From JABMNT01 sp048262655 (GTDB taxonomy: Bacteria > Pseudomonadota > Alphaproteobacteria > Rhodospirillales > Casp-alpha2): 64,000 nt of DNA. This document shows, one piece after another, positions 8,752-18,368 of the stretch. Under the pieces are notes generated by a model, which made no database searches, was not told the origin of the DNA, and saw only the letters and a program-made list of their open reading frames with translations. The position numbers and the translations under genes were made by a program. The stretch spans positions 124,001-188,000 of the forward strand of contig JBLXEY010000005.1 in the NCBI GenBank assembly GCA_048262655.1, written 5' to 3'. The stretch's first letter is position 1, and every line of letters starts with the position of its first letter.

Positions 8752-10073
8752 CCGCTTACCTTACTTTTCTCAACGTTGTTACCGCGGGCTATGAGCCACG
8801 GTAATGGATTAATTGGCTGACCACTCCGCCTCAACTCGATATAAAGCGACGGCTTTGGCCCTTTTTGTTTTGTTGCGACACGCGCCATTACACCAACAGG
8901 TTCGCCGCTAAGGACCCATTGACCAACCGCCACATCAATGCGTCCCAAACCAGCAAGAAGCGTATGATATCCTGCCCCGTGTTCTATGATCAAGAGCCTG
9001 CCGTATCCTTTGAACGGCCCGGTAAAGGCAACCCGTCCTTCGTAAGGGGTAATAACCTGCGCCTCGGAAGCTGCATTAATTGAAATCCCCTTGTGGGTTA
9101 GCCCACTTTTGGCTGGCTGACCGAACATGGCATGGACCTCACCAACCACGGGAAACGGCAGGTCTCCTTTCGCAAGATCGATGGGCTTACCTGTATATTC
9201 CGGTGGTGGCCCCGCGTTTGCCACAGCAGGCTTTTGCCCCCGACTTTCCGCCAGTTTTTGCTCTTTTTCGGCAGCCTCGCGTTGTTGCCTCAACGTCTCC
9301 AGTCGGGTCATCAGATCACGCACGGAACGCGCTTCAGCGGCCAGAGAATCCGCTTTACGCTCTGCCGCATCGCTTTTTGCAACTGTTCGTCGGCGTAATC
9401 GCGACTTGCGTCCCAGCATGGTTCGCAGCAGTTTCCGTTGCCCCTCAAGTTCACCTGTCGCTTCCTTCAATTCTTCGCGACGACGCTGCGCTTCAGCCCG
9501 GTTCGTTTCCAATGCACTCAGGTCGTCACGCAAAAGAAGGGCCCGACGCGCCAAATCAGGGACAGCTGCACGCAGAAGAATCGCCGTGCGTACCGTGTCA
9601 CCCGGACTTATGGGCTGGGCGATTAAAGCTTCCGGGGGGTATTGTGCAACACGCTGCAATGCCTGCAACACACTACCCATCTGTTTGCGGCGAATTTTAA
9701 GCCGGTCTTCCTTCTCATCCGATTCTTGATCAAGAATTTCAAGCTGCTCGCTCAGGGTTTTGACGCGCTGTTCATGGTCCTGAATTAACCGCGCTGCAGA
9801 CACCATGCCTTGGCGCAATTTTCTGATGTCCCCATCAAGCCCTTTGGCCTTCTGCTTTAGTTCTTGTTGCTTGTCTTGAGCCGCTTTCAGGGCTTTATCG
9901 ATCGCCTTCAGACGCTGATCCGGCAATTTTTCCGTACTTTGCTGGTCACTGTTGCCTGTATTTCCGAGCTTAATTGGGCTCTGCGTCTGAGCCAAAGCAA
10001 CGGAACCGAATAGGACTGAAGAACAGACCGCAATCAAACATCCCCAAGCAGAGTGCCCGGAAAAGGAAGCCAT
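8748..10073 (-). CDS. envC: EnvC-like murein hydrolase activator with degenerate M23 domain
   Basis: Exported protein of 441 aa with a signal peptide, then a long coiled coil (about residues 50-275, charged heptads), a Pro/Gly linker and a C-terminal LytM/M23 domain (about 315-430). The metalloprotease residues are degraded: the HxGxD motif reads HKGIS and the terminal HxH region reads LYIEL. The domain therefore cannot hold zinc in the usual way and should act as an amidase activator, as EnvC does. It sits directly between gpmI (adjacent) and ctpA (four-base overlap). Confidence 0.9.
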   Translation of the reverse strand: MASFSGHSAWGCLIAVCSSVLFGSVALAQTQSPIKLGNTGNSDQQSTEKLPDQRLKAIDKALKAAQDKQQELKQKAKGLDGDIRKLRQGMVSAARLIQDHEQRVKTLSEQLEILDQESDEKEDRLKIRRKQMGSVLQALQRVAQYPPEALIAQPISPGDTVRTAILLRAAVPDLARRALLLRDDLSALETNRAEAQRRREELKEATGELEGQRKLLRTMLGRKSRLRRRTVAKSDAAERKADSLAAEARSVRDLMTRLETLRQQREAAEKEQKLAESRGQKPAVANAGPPPEYTGKPIDLAKGDLPFPVVGEVHAMFGQPAKSGLTHKGISINAASEAQVITPYEGRVAFTGPFKGYGRLLIIEHGAGYHTLLAGLGRIDVAVGQWVLSGEPVGVMARVATKQKGPKPSLYIELRRSGQPINPLPWLIARGNNVEKSKVSG

Positions 10074-11657
10074 TTATTGGGCTGCCACCGTCTGCACGTC
10101 TTCGCCGTCCTGCACCAGAGACTGGCCCGTCATTTCTGCAGGTTGCTCAATTCCGATCAATTGCAGCAGCGTTGGCGCAACATCACTTAAACGGCCGGCC
10201 CGCAGTGTGAGCGATTTATCCTTCGCCCCAATCAACAAAATAGGAACGACGTTTAAGGTATGCTGGGTATGAGGTTCATGGGCATCATGATCATACATGC
10301 TTTCGCAATTTCCATGATCTGCCGTTACCAGCATTTTCCCGCCGGTTTCCAGAACCGCTTCTTCCAGGCGTCCCAGGCATGTATCCAATGTCTCAGCGGC
10401 GGTCATCGCTGCCGACAAGACACCCGTGTGGCCAACCATATCGCCATTTGCGTAATTAACCACAATCAGTCCATACGTCCCGCCCAAGATTGCGTCCACA
10501 AGTTTGTCCGTTAACTCGGGAGCCGACATTTCTGGTTGCAGGTCGTACGTCGCAACGTCAGGAGAGGGCACAAGTATACGTTCTTCACCGTCAAAAACCG
10601 CCTCGCGACCACCATTTAGAAAAAAAGTGACATGCGCGTATTTTTCGGTCTCGGCAATGCGCAACTGCTTGAGGCCAGCCGCAGCGACCACTTCACCCAG
10701 GATGCCGGTCAATGATGTTGCGGGAAACATACATGCCATATGCGCATTCAATGCGGAGGAATACTCGACCATCCCCAAACAAGAAGATAACTGGCAAACG
10801 TTGCTGCGAACAAATCCATCAAAAGCAGGATCGACAAAGCTAGCCAAGATTTCCCGTGCCCGATCAGCCCGGAAATTTGCCATGAGGATCCCATCCCCAT
10901 CCGCCATCCCACGATAGGAACCAATGACGCACGGCTCTATAAATTCGTCGGTTTGTTCCGCCGTATAGGCATCGGAGACAGCACTTAGTGCGTCCGCAAC
11001 CGCACGCCCCCGGCCAGCTGCCATCGCCTCATAGGCTTTTTCAACCCGATCCCATCGGTTGTCCCGATCCATCGCAAAATAGCGGCCAATAACGGTCGCA
11101 ACCTGACACTCTGAATGCCCCGATATCTGCTCAAGACATGTTTCCAGATACTGCAGCCCATTTTTGGGAGGCGTATCTCGGCCATCCATAAAGGCGTGGA
11201 TGGCAACAGGGACACCACGCTCACTTACTGCTTTGGCAAGCGCAACAATATGGTTTTGATGAGAGTGAACCCCTCCGGGCGACATCAAGCCCATAAGGTG
11301 ACAGGTTCCACCACTTTCCTTTAGAGCAGAAATATACCCGACCAACGCGTCGTTTTGAGCCAAGCTGCCATCCGCAACAGCGGCATCAATACGCGGCAAA
11401 TCCTGCATGACGACCCGGCCCGCGCCCAGGTTCATATGGCCAACCTCGGAGTTTCCCATTTGGCCCGCAGGCAAGCCGACATGTTCCGCAGACGCATTAA
11501 GGGTTGCCTTCGGCACAGACCCGACAAGCCGGTCCCAATTCGGGGTGTTCGCCAGTGCAATGGCGTTGTTTTCGGTTTCCGCACGTTCGCCCCACCCGTC
11601 CAGAATACACAGGACAACAGGACCACGGGTCGATGAAGTTGAGAGAATATCAGTCAT
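10074..11657 (-). CDS. gpmI: 2,3-bisphosphoglycerate-independent phosphoglycerate mutase
   Basis: Glycolytic enzyme that interconverts 3- and 2-phosphoglycerate using two metal ions. The 527 aa length fits iPGM. Visible elements are the N-terminal metal-binding VLCILDGWG, the phosphoserine motif GNSEVGHMNLGAG (Ser near residue 70), FMDGRDTPP, the GRYFAMDRDNRWDR segment and the C-terminal metal site TADHGNCE with HTQHTLNVVP. It is adjacent to envC and is the last conserved housekeeping gene before the surface-sugar island. Confidence 0.97.
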   Translation of the reverse strand: MTDILSTSSTRGPVVLCILDGWGERAETENNAIALANTPNWDRLVGSVPKATLNASAEHVGLPAGQMGNSEVGHMNLGAGRVVMQDLPRIDAAVADGSLAQNDALVGYISALKESGGTCHLMGLMSPGGVHSHQNHIVALAKAVSERGVPVAIHAFMDGRDTPPKNGLQYLETCLEQISGHSECQVATVIGRYFAMDRDNRWDRVEKAYEAMAAGRGRAVADALSAVSDAYTAEQTDEFIEPCVIGSYRGMADGDGILMANFRADRAREILASFVDPAFDGFVRSNVCQLSSCLGMVEYSSALNAHMACMFPATSLTGILGEVVAAAGLKQLRIAETEKYAHVTFFLNGGREAVFDGEERILVPSPDVATYDLQPEMSAPELTDKLVDAILGGTYGLIVVNYANGDMVGHTGVLSAAMTAAETLDTCLGRLEEAVLETGGKMLVTADHGNCESMYDHDAHEPHTQHTLNVVPILLIGAKDKSLTLRAGRLSDVAPTLLQLIGIEQPAEMTGQSLVQDGEDVQTVAAQ

Positions 11658-11781
11658 ATGCCAAATATAGCGTCTCAGTTCACTGATATACAGTCTTCAA
11701 TCGATAACAATCTTGTTTTTTACGGGGCGAATTTCGATCTAAACCATGTACCAGCAGCCCATAAACGGACCTTCGATGGTA

Positions 11782-12804
11782 TTAAAAAGCAGCTTGGAAG
11801 GAGGCTGACAGCGACCCAAAGCGGCTGGATTTGTTTTGACCTGCAAACTCGCGGGTCCGGAATGCATTTGTATAGGCAATTTTAAAGCGTCCAAACAAGA
11901 CCGCGACCCCATAATTGGCATCGCCGACAAGATGCTCTTTATCAACACTATGGCTGTCACGAAAAGTGTTGCCATCGAGAAACAAGTTATGGGCGACCAC
12001 CTGTCCTTGAGCCGTCGCGAATGCATAAACACTAATCGAGGATTCCGGCCGTCGATCCAACGCGGTGACGCTGTGTATCAGGCTCGGTGGCCCAAAGTCT
12101 TTTGGCACATTCCAACCCCAGCGAACTGCTCCTCCCACGTTTGCTTGCGTCATGATGTTGCCAACGCTCGCGCCCGCATGAGGAATAAAATCAAAATCGG
12201 TAACTCCCAATTTGATGGGGTCATGCAATCGCCATTTGCGTTCGTAATTGATCAACAAACCGGGCTCGGTTCGAAGCTGGTTATCCCACCCTTCGAACGT
12301 ATCGATCAACCGAACCTCGTGGACAAAATCCTGTGCCTGTTCTGCGAGCGACCAGGGCCCGACAACACCCAGATTAACCTCAACGGATTCCTGATCCATT
12401 CGGCCCTGGCCATGATCTGTCACCGTGTGGAGCGACATACCCGCATACAGCCAGCCCGCATATGGCCGGTCGTCGCTAATCAGAGTGGTCGTATACCGGT
12501 CTTCAGGCGTATACATGTCTTGCCCCAGAAACAGGCCAAACCGGGTGGTTCGATTTTCATTCCAAGCAATTTGTTCAAGCACATCGCGAACCGACTGCAA
12601 CAAGTCGATAGTGTCTCCCTCTGGAGAGAGCCATGAAATGCGGATGCCATTTGTGTAATGCTGGTCAACACCCGAGAACAAGTCATTTTCAAAGTTCAGT
12701 GACAACGTTCCCAGTTCTTTTTTTGGCTCGGCAGCGCAGGCACTCCGGCCCCCAATAATAAGGGCTAAGCCTATGATACCAGCCACTCCGAAAAAGCGCC
12801 TCAT
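11782..12804 (-). CDS. lipid A deacylase LpxR family protein
   Basis: Outer-membrane beta-barrel of 340 aa with a signal peptide (residues 1-24, ACAAE cleavage region). The sequence fits the LpxR (DUF2219) family: FENDLFSGVDQHYTNGIRISW near residue 37 supplies the conserved Asn-Asp pair, DDRPYAGWLYAGMSLH near 110-125 supplies the catalytic His, and the C-terminus ends in an aromatic beta-strand (SASFQAAF). LpxR removes the 3'-acyloxyacyl group of lipid A in Salmonella, so this protein probably remodels the outer leaflet. It opens the envelope-related stretch that interrupts the housekeeping block. Confidence 0.85.
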   Translation of the reverse strand: MRRFFGVAGIIGLALIIGGRSACAAEPKKELGTLSLNFENDLFSGVDQHYTNGIRISWLSPEGDTIDLLQSVRDVLEQIAWNENRTTRFGLFLGQDMYTPEDRYTTTLISDDRPYAGWLYAGMSLHTVTDHGQGRMDQESVEVNLGVVGPWSLAEQAQDFVHEVRLIDTFEGWDNQLRTEPGLLINYERKWRLHDPIKLGVTDFDFIPHAGASVGNIMTQANVGGAVRWGWNVPKDFGPPSLIHSVTALDRRPESSISVYAFATAQGQVVAHNLFLDGNTFRDSHSVDKEHLVGDANYGVAVLFGRFKIAYTNAFRTREFAGQNKSSRFGSLSASFQAAF

Positions 12805-12923
12805 TCGTATTTTGCATCCTTATCCACGCACGATCTTCACTGTATTATAGCAAATTACTTTATTTATCGTAACTGCTGGGCATGATGTAAATGACCAACT
12901 GAATAGAAAATGGGAGAGGTAGC

Positions 12924-13448
12924 ATGATTTACCGCTTGGGAGAAAAATCCGTCAAAACCGACGGAGACAATTATTATGTTGCTGATGGCGCGTCCGTCAT
13001 TGGTGATGTGACCTTGAAAACGGATGCGAGCGTTTGGTTTGGCAGCACCTTGCGTGGCGATAATGATCCGATTGTCATCGGTGAACGCACCAACGTTCAG
13101 GACGGCTGTGTCCTGCATGCCGACCCCGGCTTTCCCCTCACTCTCGGCAATGACGTCAGCATTGGTCACATGGTGATGTTACATGGTTGCACGATCGGCG
13201 ACGGAACTCTGGTTGGCATTGGCAGCATCATCCTGAATGGCGCAAAAATTGGAAAAAACTGCCTGATCGGGGCCAATTCCATGATTACCGAAGGCAAGGA
13301 GATTCCAGATAATTCCGTTGTTATGGGTTCACCTGGCAAGATTATCCGCCAAATGACGGAAAAAGATCTCGAGCTGATTGCACGCCCGGCCCCTCATTAT
13401 GTTGCACGCTTCAAACAATACAAAAAGGATCTAAAAGCTGAGACGTAG
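12924..13448 (+). CDS. gamma-carbonic anhydrase family protein
   Basis: Left-handed beta-helix trimer protein of 174 aa built from hexapeptide repeats (IGDVTL, VWFGST, IVIGER, LTLGND, CTIGDG, GAKIGKN). His residues in VLHADPG and in SIGHMVMLHGC match the zinc ligands of gamma-class carbonic anhydrases, and the C-terminal helix RPAPHYVARFKQYKKDL is typical. A strong Shine-Dalgarno (GGGAGAGG) precedes the ATG. Divergent from the LpxR-like gene with about 119 bases between them. A transferase-like paralogue lacking carbonic anhydrase activity is possible. Confidence 0.88.
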   Translation: MIYRLGEKSVKTDGDNYYVADGASVIGDVTLKTDASVWFGSTLRGDNDPIVIGERTNVQDGCVLHADPGFPLTLGNDVSIGHMVMLHGCTIGDGTLVGIGSIILNGAKIGKNCLIGANSMITEGKEIPDNSVVMGSPGKIIRQMTEKDLELIARPAPHYVARFKQYKKDLKAET

Positions 13449-13536
13449 CCGCAGGGCTGGTAATTCCATTTCTAAAAACCCATATACACCAGCAACTAGA
13501 TAACCATTTCGGCACCGGCAATAGAGGCACTCACTC

Positions 13537-14181
13537 ATGTTTTTCTTTTCCGATAAAAAATCCTCGATCCCTGACGCGGCAGATGCCTTGCCCGGCCGCA
13601 GGACGCCGATGACTGTTCCTCCACAGCATTTTGTAAACGGCAATCCTCTTAAAGGCCCGTTTCCTGAAGGGCTAGAGCAGGTTGTTGTCGGCATGGGATG
13701 CTTTTGGGGTGCTGAACGCGGGTTCTGGCAAATACCGGGGGTCTATACAACGGCGGTCGGTTACACCGCCGGCCACACCCCGAACCCGACCTATGAAGAA
13801 ACCTGCTCTGGGCGTACTGGCCATAATGAGGTTGTGCTGGTTGTCTATGATCCCGATCAAGTCAGTTTCAAGGCCATATTGAAAGCCTTCTGGGAGGGCC
13901 ATAACCCGACACAGGGAATGCGCCAGGGTAATGATGTTGGCACTCAATACCGCTCCGGAATCTATTGCACGACCAACGATCAACTGCGAACTGCCGAAGC
14001 TTCGCGCAAACACTTCCAAAAAAACTTAAAAGCAGGTGGCCTCGGTGACATCACAACCGAAATTATGAACGCCCCAGAATTCTATTATGCAGAAGATTAT
14101 CACCAGCAATACCTCGCAAAAAATCCAAACGGTTACTGCGGCCTCGGCGGCACAGGTGTGCGGATGACGACGGGTTATTGA
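13537..14181 (+). CDS. msrA: peptide-methionine (S)-S-oxide reductase
   Basis: Repairs oxidised methionine. The 214 aa product carries the catalytic GMGCFWGAE motif with Cys55, preceded by a roughly 45 aa extension common in longer MsrA forms. The YTAGHTPNPTYEETCSGRTGHNEVVLVVYDP and GNDVGTQYRSGIY segments are standard. It ends near a GYCGLGGTGV stretch that provides a possible resolving Cys. A weak Shine-Dalgarno (GAGG) lies 12 bases before the ATG. Confidence 0.96.
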   Translation: MFFFSDKKSSIPDAADALPGRRTPMTVPPQHFVNGNPLKGPFPEGLEQVVVGMGCFWGAERGFWQIPGVYTTAVGYTAGHTPNPTYEETCSGRTGHNEVVLVVYDPDQVSFKAILKAFWEGHNPTQGMRQGNDVGTQYRSGIYCTTNDQLRTAEASRKHFQKNLKAGGLGDITTEIMNAPEFYYAEDYHQQYLAKNPNGYCGLGGTGVRMTTGY

Positions 14182-14452
14182 GATGTCACTTCTGCCAACT
14201 TAACACTATCACTTAACATGCGTAGCGGTTATTTCGGCGCAAACCACAATGTGCGTCCACCATTTAGTCAATCTGTGTCAAGAGCGAAGAAAAGTATCGA
14301 GCACCTTATTTGTTAATTGGCTTGAAACTGAAACAATAAACTCTAAAACGTTCTAGCTTGATAATTACAATAAAATACGAGTAACGCGAATATATTGTGA
14401 AGTGACATAAGACATGCTCACTTTGTTTCCTGGCCTTTAAGGATCGCTAGCG
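14182..14452. other. AT-rich intergenic region upstream of the YfhO-like gene
   Basis: About 270 bases without a gene, markedly A+T-rich in its second half. It probably contains the promoter of the following membrane-protein gene. No strong hairpin or repeat was recognised. Confidence 0.4.
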
Positions 14453-16606
14453 ATGAGTTTCCTTTTAAAGTTCCAATCAAAGATTACTGCAATTGGCGCC
14501 ATATCGTCACCCGTCTTGTTATCCTTTATTATTTTCTGGTTGACGATCGAATATGTTGGTCTCGGAAAATTTTCTCTCGCTATCTCTGGGGATAACATCT
14601 CGGTCATTCCGTACTATTTTGCCTTTTACGATCATGGACTATCTATGGGCAATTGGACGCCATTTCCTTCGGGTGGCACAGATCTCAAAGCGACAGGTTA
14701 TTCGACGATCGTTTTCCAGACAGTATTCTCACTACTTCCCGGATGGCTCGCCTTTCAAGTACTTACCATATCTCCAATAATCGCTGGCGTGCTCGGGGTA
14801 TATGGTTTGTGTCGTCGCGTCATTCAACTTGACAAAACCTCTAGTATTTTCGCCGCTTTTGCCTACGGGGCATTTTATTTTGATGAGTTCTTTTTCACTA
14901 CAGGTTTGCTCGGTTATTTGCCACTATCCGTTCTCACACTCAGCGCTCTTTTGGACAACAAGTACGAAGTAATGCGCTGGGTTTGGGTCGTGGCAATTGC
15001 GGCCTTGCTTTCTCACAGCAGTTTCATTTCCCGTCTAGTTCCTTGGCCCCTCGCAACCTATCTGGTTTGGTTTGCTTTAGTGGAAAGACGCCGCAATTTA
15101 AACGACTGGTGTTTAATTACGTTATTCTCCACATTTATATTAACGCTTCGATGGGAAGATGTTGTATCGTTGATCGCCTATGCTCCCGACTCGGTCATTT
15201 CGGAATTCCGCACCACTCAGGGCCTAACAATCGAACTCGCTAATGCCGCATCTGCACTCGCCGCAACGCTAATCGGTAAGTTTTATGTTTCCGGCATACT
15301 GCTCACAATTTTTATATTATCCATTGTTTCGAACCAAGAAAGACGCAATCTTGGATTGCTCTCAGCACTCTTGGCACTGATTTCATTTTTTTTTATTGGG
15401 ATCATCTTGAAATCGATTTTGGTCTCCTTCATGCCATTTATAAGTGGATATAATTTCACACATATATTTCAGAATTTTTATTTTGTCCAAATGATCGCTG
15501 GCGGCGTCGGCATTCATTTTATCAAAAACCAGTTCCAGCACGATGCTACCGATTATCGGTTTCAGGCCCGTTACTTCATCACCGCTGCTGTTACTCTTAC
15601 ACTTTTTATCATGGTTACCGCATCCGATTTGAAAGAGAAGTTCTATTTTGTTAAGACTTGGGTGACTTGGGGTAGCCTCCATCAAAACACCCGGAACCCT
15701 GAATTAATTAAGCTGGCAGAGGAGGTCAAGAATCAGCAGGGGCCGACACGTGCCTTGTCGATCAACATGCGAGGGACACTGCTGAATTCTTACGGCATCG
15801 AGACGCTCGAAGGGTATCATCCCCTGATGTCAGATCGTTACAAGAAATTTTGGGTCAAGCTTACGGAAAAATGGCGGCAGTCATCGCACTGGCAAGCATC
15901 ATTTGGTGCTAGAGGGCTCGAAGCTATAACAGCAATCTTGCCTGCAACGGTTAATGGTCAAGGTTGGGAGCGCGCCAACCCCAAAACTGAACTCCTAGTC
16001 TCCGATGACGTCAATATGAACCTAATGTCTCTTGCTAATGTCGGCTATATAATATCGCGTGAAAAACTACTTGACGAAGACCTCATATTAATCAGCGGCC
16101 CGGAACAGTCATGGAGCGCCCTTTCCAGGATGCAAAAACTTGAGACCAACTTAAAGGCAAGTTTTACAGCAAACCAGCACATCTTTATTTACAGAAACCC
16201 AAATGTACTCACTCGGGCATTTATGGTTAAAAATGTTCAGATATTCGATTCAAGAGCTGCGGTACTTAAAGCTATGGGTACCGCTAATTTAGAGTCATTG
16301 GCAAATACAGCTTTTATTGAAAAGTCGACCCTTCCTGAGAACACGCAGCTAACATTGCCGTTAGAGAAATACGAGGTGTCGATCATTTCCTATACGCCGG
16401 ATCGAATCGAGATCGAAGTTTTACAATCCAAAAAACCTGGGTTTTTGGTCATTACAAATACCTATAGCCCTTATTGGAAAGCAAAAATTGATGGAATTGA
16501 TGCTGAGATATTGCCGACTGATGCCACATTCTGGGGGGTCACGGTACCGGCAGGGTCTTCAAAAGTAGTATTTGAGTACCGCCCTCCCTACTTGATTGGA
16601 AACTAG
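14453..16606 (+). CDS. YfhO-like multi-pass membrane protein, putative GT-C type glycosyltransferase
   Basis: A 717 aa protein with about ten to twelve hydrophobic helices in its first 420 residues and a soluble C-terminal domain. An acidic loop after the first helix (SGDNISVIPYYFAFYDHG) fits GT-C enzymes that use lipid-linked donors. The C-terminal region (PGFLVITNTYSPYWKAKIDG ... VPAGSSKVVFEYRPP) closely resembles the end of YfhO family proteins, which glycosylate teichoic or lipid carriers in other bacteria. It is convergent with the sugar operon that follows, so a role in transferring the sugar made there is plausible but inferred. Its A+T content exceeds that of the housekeeping genes. 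Confidence 0.65.
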   Translation: MSFLLKFQSKITAIGAISSPVLLSFIIFWLTIEYVGLGKFSLAISGDNISVIPYYFAFYDHGLSMGNWTPFPSGGTDLKATGYSTIVFQTVFSLLPGWLAFQVLTISPIIAGVLGVYGLCRRVIQLDKTSSIFAAFAYGAFYFDEFFFTTGLLGYLPLSVLTLSALLDNKYEVMRWVWVVAIAALLSHSSFISRLVPWPLATYLVWFALVERRRNLNDWCLITLFSTFILTLRWEDVVSLIAYAPDSVISEFRTTQGLTIELANAASALAATLIGKFYVSGILLTIFILSIVSNQERRNLGLLSALLALISFFFIGIILKSILVSFMPFISGYNFTHIFQNFYFVQMIAGGVGIHFIKNQFQHDATDYRFQARYFITAAVTLTLFIMVTASDLKEKFYFVKTWVTWGSLHQNTRNPELIKLAEEVKNQQGPTRALSINMRGTLLNSYGIETLEGYHPLMSDRYKKFWVKLTEKWRQSSHWQASFGARGLEAITAILPATVNGQGWERANPKTELLVSDDVNMNLMSLANVGYIISREKLLDEDLILISGPEQSWSALSRMQKLETNLKASFTANQHIFIYRNPNVLTRAFMVKNVQIFDSRAAVLKAMGTANLESLANTAFIEKSTLPENTQLTLPLEKYEVSIISYTPDRIEIEVLQSKKPGFLVITNTYSPYWKAKIDGIDAEILPTDATFWGVTVPAGSSKVVFEYRPPYLIGN

Positions 16607-16646
16607 AGCAGATGCGTGGTGACATCAGCAATAAACATACATTAAA

Positions 16647-17354
16647 TTATTGAACCGGTAGAATACTATTTGCCGCCACCAGTGTTTCCGGTGTGCCAAT
16701 ATCGATAAAGTTGGCTTCGTCTGGTATAAAGGCGTGAATAGACTCTGGCGGAAGTTTTTGAAAAAAATCATTCTCTAGGGAAAAAATGGGAGTTTCACAT
16801 AGCAGACCCAATGCAGCCTGCGACATTAAATAAACTCCACCATTAATAAAGCCAAAACCGGTATCGTTTGTATCTTTTTCACAGAATTCTGTCACAACTC
16901 CTTTATTCACTTGGAGTTTCCCGTAACGAGAGACGTCTTCTACGGCGACGCAAATAATGGAAATATCTTGTGCATCTCGCTGATGGGCGGCGACAAATTC
17001 TCCCAAATCTGTCTCCAGCCAGGTGTCTCCGTTCATTATCAATATGGAACTGGTTTTCAGCAAATGGCGACAATTCTGAATAGCGCCACCGGTGCCCAGC
17101 GGTGCATCTTCTATGATACACTCTATTTGAGGGTGATGTTTCGCAAGATGGTCTTCCACTTTTTGCGCTTGATGTCCGAGACACATAACAACTCGCTCGA
17201 CGTTAAACTTTGCCAGCCAATCAAGTAAATGATCCAGGTAAGGCCTACCGTTAATGGGTGCCAAAACTTTGGGTGTATCGCCCAAAACACCGCGAACCCG
17301 AGTTCCTAGGCCTCCCGCCAAAATAGCAACGTCTATACCTTTTAGAGACGTCAT
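16647..17354 (-). CDS. sugar-1-phosphate nucleotidyltransferase, HddC-like
   Basis: Activates a sugar-1-phosphate to an NDP-sugar. The 235 aa product has the nucleotidyltransferase signature AILAGGLGTRVRGVLGDTPK (residues about 10-29), the GRPYLDHLLDWL segment, EDAPLGTGGAI and the metal-binding NGDTW. The pattern is close to D-glycero-alpha-D-manno-heptose-1-phosphate guanylyltransferase (HddC), and an HddA-like GHMP kinase lies at the other end of the same operon. Last gene of the operon, two bases after the upstream dehydratase stop. GDP specificity is inferred from the ColD- and GMD-like neighbours. Confidence 0.75.
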   Translation of the reverse strand: MTSLKGIDVAILAGGLGTRVRGVLGDTPKVLAPINGRPYLDHLLDWLAKFNVERVVMCLGHQAQKVEDHLAKHHPQIECIIEDAPLGTGGAIQNCRHLLKTSSILIMNGDTWLETDLGEFVAAHQRDAQDISIICVAVEDVSRYGKLQVNKGVVTEFCEKDTNDTGFGFINGGVYLMSQAALGLLCETPIFSLENDFFQKLPPESIHAFIPDEANFIDIGTPETLVAANSILPVQ

Positions 17355-17356
17355 TA

Positions 17357-18349
17357 TTATGTCCGTTCTTTTGCGGCTTTTTTACGACAGTAAGTTAGCA
17401 AGTGCTCTACAGATTCTTCGAAACTGTAACGCGGCTTCCAACCAGTCTCCTGCTCAAATTTTGAGGTATCAGGAATTTGAAGCGTAACATCGGCAGGTCT
17501 CAAGAGGGCGGGGTCTTGTCCAGACGGGACGTCACAAGTCGCTAAATCTTTTAGAACCGCGAGGAAATCACCTACTTTGATGGATTTTGTCCCTCCAATA
17601 TTATAAATCTCGCCAAATCCCCCCCTACTCGCAGCGACCCAGTACGATTCCATAGCGTCACGCACATCAATCAATGTACGAACGGATTCCAAGTTTCCAT
17701 GTGTGAGCTTTTCTTGGAGTCCCGCTTCAATTCTCGCCACCTGCATGGCAAACGAAGTGGCAAAAAGATCTCCTCGGCGCGGGTTCAAATAGGCGAACAT
17801 CCGGGTTCGAATGACTTTCATATCGTAGCTTCTAAAATAGGTATACCCTAGAAGATCTTGTGCCACCTTCGAAACTGCATAGGGACTCGAAGGGTTTATC
17901 TGGCAATCTTCTTTGATTGGCACATTTTTCGGGTCAACCTGACCATAGACTTCAGACGTTGAGCAGATTTGGACGACGGGATCAATCTCCGCTGAACGTA
18001 TCGCTTCCAGCAGATTGGCCGTGCCCATGACATTATTATTAATCACGGAAAGGGGGGTTACAAACCCAGCCCAAACGTTTGCATGAGAGGCAAAATGAAA
18101 AATCACGTCCGGCCGCACATCTTTCAAAACACGCAGTATGGAACTGAAATCATTTAAATCCGATTCGTGTACCTGAACATGTTCTCGACTCACTTCCAGA
18201 TTTTGCGAGGACGTGGTCGAATGCCAGCGGGCAATACCATGAACGTCGACATCAGGATGGTTGTCAACAATATAGTCGGCAAGATAACTGCCGCCCGAGC
18301 CTGTAATGCCCGTAATCAGGGCCTTCTTAAACACGCGTTCCATAATCAT
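17357..18349 (-). CDS. extended SDR, GDP-mannose 4,6-dehydratase-like
   Basis: A 330 aa NAD(P)-binding enzyme with GITGSGGSYLAD at the N-terminus, a conserved HFASHANVWAGF loop, the STSEVYG active-site strand and the SPYAVSKVAQD YxxxK pair. The overall pattern is that of GDP-mannose 4,6-dehydratase and of the heptose version (DmhA), which turn GDP-sugar into the 4-keto-6-deoxy form. The C-terminal TGWKPRYSFEESVEHLL helix is typical. It supplies the substrate type that the ColD-like enzyme two genes upstream needs. The exact sugar is not determined by sequence. Confidence 0.78.
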   Translation of the reverse strand: MIMERVFKKALITGITGSGGSYLADYIVDNHPDVDVHGIARWHSTTSSQNLEVSREHVQVHESDLNDFSSILRVLKDVRPDVIFHFASHANVWAGFVTPLSVINNNVMGTANLLEAIRSAEIDPVVQICSTSEVYGQVDPKNVPIKEDCQINPSSPYAVSKVAQDLLGYTYFRSYDMKVIRTRMFAYLNPRRGDLFATSFAMQVARIEAGLQEKLTHGNLESVRTLIDVRDAMESYWVAASRGGFGEIYNIGGTKSIKVGDFLAVLKDLATCDVPSGQDPALLRPADVTLQIPDTSKFEQETGWKPRYSFEESVEHLLTYCRKKAAKERT

Positions 18350-18368
18350 TGGTCCTCAATCCCGCGGT

